Of a stretch of 7,186 nucleotides of DNA, positions 5,495 to 7,186 are shown one piece after another. The notes beneath the pieces are model-generated. The model did not search any database. It saw only the letters and a program-made list of their open reading frames with translations, and was not told where the DNA came from. The DNA is from Lachnoclostridium sp. UBA3320 (GTDB lineage: Bacteria > Bacillota > Clostridia > Lachnospirales > Lachnospiraceae). The DNA lies in contig DESG01000191.1 of NCBI GenBank assembly GCA_002361175.1, forward strand, positions 1 to 7,186, read 5' to 3'. The position numbers and the translations under genes are program-made. Each line of letters begins with the position of its first letter. Positions within the stretch are counted from its first letter, which is position 1.

Positions 5495-5507
5495 TAACAT
5501 ATAAACA
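5478..5507. promoter_or_regulatory. dyad operator candidate over the GntR promoter
   Basis: TGTTTATA (5478-5485) and TATAAACA (5500-5507) are perfect 8-bp inverted repeats separated by 14 bases. A second overlapping dyad, ATATGTT (5475-5481) with AACATAT (5496-5502), shares almost the same space. Both straddle the -10 region, so a bound dimer would block RNA polymerase. YtrA-type GntR proteins commonly repress their own operon, and the regulator gene starts 22 bases downstream. The binding protein is inferred from position. Confidence 0.55.
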
Positions 5508-5528
5508 GTTGAAAAAGCAGGTGATATA

Positions 5529-5909
5529 TTGAGGATAATGCAAAATTCAGGAGTACCTATATACCAGCAGATAGCAGGGCAGTTTAGAGAAGATATACTG
5601 ACAGGAAAGTATAAACATGGAGAATTTCTTCCATCGATAAGAAGTTTGGCAAAAGACCTAAGAATTAGTGTTATTACAACTATTAAAGCATATGAGGAAT
5701 TGGAAAAACAGGGGCTTGTAACAGCTGTGCAAGGGAAGGGCTATTATGTCAATGCCCAAGACAGTGAGATGTTAAAAGAACAGCATATGAGAAAGATGGA
5801 AGAACATTTGTTAAATGCTATATCAGCGGCAAAGATTGCAGGAATTTCAAACAGTGAACTTATAGACGTTTTAAAGATGTTAATTGAAACAGAAGATGAC
5901 TCGCATTGA
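5529..5909 (+). CDS. GntR-family transcriptional regulator, YtrA type
   Basis: This is a 126-residue DNA-binding repressor. It has a winged helix-turn-helix (about residues 9-75: PIYQQIAGQFREDILTGKY, then LPSIRSLAKDLRIS, then KAYEELEKQGLV and the wing QGKGYYV) and a short helical C-terminal dimerisation part (76-126). This lacks the large ligand domain of FadR or HutC types and is typical of the YtrA subfamily. I chose the TTG at 5529 because AGGTGA (5519-5524) lies 4 bases before it, and LRIMQNSGVPIYQQ matches the usual N-terminus. An ATG at 5538 is possible but has a poorly spaced site (GAGGAT only 2-3 bases away). An ABC ATPase gene follows after 31 bases, the standard partner for this subfamily. 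Autorepression at the dyad over its promoter is likely; the inducer is unknown. Confidence 0.92.
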   Translation: MRIMQNSGVPIYQQIAGQFREDILTGKYKHGEFLPSIRSLAKDLRISVITTIKAYEELEKQGLVTAVQGKGYYVNAQDSEMLKEQHMRKMEEHLLNAISAAKIAGISNSELIDVLKMLIETEDDSH

Positions 5910-5940
5910 TAAAATGGATTTACAGAGAGGAGTGTAAGTT

Positions 5941-6828
5941 ATGTATGTAACATCAGTTATAAATATCCACGATTTAAGCAAGAAGTTTAAAAGTTTTGAA
6001 TTAGATATACCTTCATTAAATATTCCTAAAGGTTTTTCAACTGCACTTATTGGTGAAAATGGAGCTGGCAAAAGCACATTTATTAACATACTTGCAGGAA
6101 TACGCTTAGATTACAAAGGAAAGATTGACTATTTTAATGGCGAGAAAGACGAAGAAAAGATACGTGAAGATACAGGATATACAGGACCTGGTAGCTATTT
6201 TATGCCACACTGGAATATATCACAGATAGCAGAGGCCAGTACACTTTTGTTTGATAACTTTAATAAAGAAAAGTTTTTTGAGATTTGTAGCACTATGGGA
6301 ATTAAACTTTCTGGTGTAGAAAGTTTCAGTAAGTTTTCAGATGGCATGAAGATGAAAGTGATACTTGCTAATGTATTTGCCAGAGAAACGAAAATGCTTT
6401 TGCTTGATGAACCTGCTTCACCACTTGACCCACTTATGAGAGAGAGACTTTGTGAAATGCTTCGAGAATATCTGGATGAGGGCAATGGTGAAAAGAGTAT
6501 TTTATTTTCAACACATAATATTGCAGATATGGAAAGTGTCACAGATTATGCGATTATTATGGAGAGAGGGAAAGTTGTGGAACAGGGTTTTGTTGAAGAC
6601 TTAAAAGAAAAATATATATTAGTGAAAGGCGATATAAATGATGCTGATAAAGCAGGCAGTATATTGTTTAGTTTCCAGAAAAACGGCTATGGATTTGAAG
6701 GACTGTGCCTTGCTGATGATATCGAGAGGCTTGCTGAATTAGATATTTCAAAGGAGATTCCTTCACTTTCGCAGATAAGTCTTGCTGTTATGAAAAAATA
6801 TACATATCTTTCGGAGGAAAATTTATGA
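5941..6828 (+). CDS. ABC transporter ATP-binding protein (YtrB/BcrA-like)
   Basis: This is the nucleotide-binding subunit of an ABC exporter-type system, 295 residues. Visible motifs: Walker A GENGAGKST (38-46), signature FSDGMKMKV (132-140) in place of LSGGQ, as is common in this subfamily, Walker B MLLLDEP (152-158) with D-loop SPLDP (160-164), and H-loop STHN (H192). The Q-loop region (about 78-92, GYTGPGSYFMPHWN) has no glutamine at the expected place. Residues 225-295 form a C-terminal extension, as in BcrA/YtrB-type ATPases. GAGAGGAG (5925-5932) lies 8 bases before the ATG. The gene is in one operon with the GntR repressor and overlaps the next membrane gene by 4 bases (ATGA, 6825-6828). 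YtrA-linked systems usually answer to cell-wall antibiotics or envelope stress; the substrate here cannot be read from the sequence. Confidence 0.92.
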   Translation: MYVTSVINIHDLSKKFKSFELDIPSLNIPKGFSTALIGENGAGKSTFINILAGIRLDYKGKIDYFNGEKDEEKIREDTGYTGPGSYFMPHWNISQIAEASTLLFDNFNKEKFFEICSTMGIKLSGVESFSKFSDGMKMKVILANVFARETKMLLLDEPASPLDPLMRERLCEMLREYLDEGNGEKSILFSTHNIADMESVTDYAIIMERGKVVEQGFVEDLKEKYILVKGDINDADKAGSILFSFQKNGYGFEGLCLADDIERLAELDISKEIPSLSQISLAVMKKYTYLSEENL

Positions 6829-7186
6829 AACAATATATGAAAAGCTATAGTATGTTTTTTCCAAATAAAATATTTGAGGTAGTATTTAATATTTTATTTC
6901 CTGTAGTTACACTATTATTAGTATTTTTTCTGAGGGTTTTTAATAATATGAATGCCTGTATTATTGAAACATTATTAATAATAAGTGTGGAATCTCTTAT
7001 AGATTTTTATATTTTTGGAGGCATTGCCAAAAGAGATAGCTGTCGGAATGAATATTTAAAAACATCTGTAAGATATACTATAGTAATGAAAAAAGCTTTT
7101 ATTGTTGATGCAATAAGAAGACTTATAACTATTACAGTAATAACTTTTCTATCTTCTATTATTTTACAGATATCATTAGATATAAC
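6825..7186 (+). CDS. membrane protein, candidate ABC permease subunit (3' truncated by window end)
   Basis: An open frame runs from the ATG at 6825 past the window end, about 120 residues visible (MKQYMKSYSMFFPNKIFEVV onward). GGAGG (6813-6817) lies 7 bases before the start, and the ATGA overlap with the ATPase stop shows translational coupling. Hydrophobic segments at about residues 17-38, 44-66 and 98-118 suggest a polytopic membrane protein. A basic loop (about 68-97, containing KRDSCRNEYLK) lies between the second and third. Position makes it the likely permease of the ABC system. I do not recognise the specific family, since no conserved ABC-2 motif is visible in the part present. Confidence 0.75.
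   Translation, partial: MKQYMKSYSMFFPNKIFEVVFNILFPVVTLLLVFFLRVFNNMNACIIETLLIISVESLIDFYIFGGIAKRDSCRNEYLKTSVRYTIVMKKAFIVDAIRRLITITVITFLSSIILQISLDI

Noticed and set aside
5880..6542. two minus-strand ORFs opposite the ABC ATPase (5880-6089 and 6195-6542)
   Set aside because: Both are antisense to a gene with intact Walker A, signature and Walker B motifs, and neither resembles a known protein.

Overview
The base composition (strongly A+T-rich), the strong purine-rich Shine-Dalgarno sites, the Gram-positive type of capsule phosphoregulatory genes and the YtrA-type GntR/ABC pair suggest a low-GC Firmicute, most plausibly a gut clostridium of the Lachnospiraceae type. That taxonomic call is inference. 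All convincing genes are on the + strand.

Region 1 (1-1432) holds a complete tyrosine recombinase gene with all catalytic residues, followed by about 190 non-coding bases. These bases contain an 11-bp inverted repeat with one mismatch, flanking about 55 bp. A well-formed promoter-like sequence inside the segment points leftward, away from the next operon. This looks like an invertible promoter (phase switch) held in the OFF orientation, with its recombinase next door. A heptamer, GCCGTCA, occurs on both sides of the recombinase gene, in tandem at its 3' end.

Region 2 (1433-4742) is a tightly packed four-gene exopolysaccharide/capsule control module: a CpsB/CapC-type PHP phosphotyrosine phosphatase, an LCP (LytR-CpsA-Psr) protein, a CpsC/CapA-type chain-length and kinase-adaptor membrane protein, and a CpsD/CapB-type BY-kinase with 12 tyrosines in its last 27 residues. 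The kinase and phosphatase would set the phosphorylation state of the tyrosine tail, the adaptor would place the kinase at the membrane, and the LCP protein would attach polymer to the wall. No glycosyltransferase, flippase or polymerase gene follows in the window. A small secreted leucine-rich-repeat protein (4817-5383) comes next, probably as the last gene of the same transcript, and a good intrinsic terminator closes the unit (5422-5453).

Region 3 (5461-7186) is a separate operon with its own promoter and overlapping dyad operator candidate: a YtrA-type GntR repressor starting at TTG, an ABC transporter ATPase, and the start of a membrane protein (permease candidate) cut by the window end.

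The most interesting hypothesis is that the recombinase flips the promoter at about 1258-1334, switching the whole surface-polysaccharide control module and the LRR protein on and off together. The sequence shows the parts but not the inversion itself.
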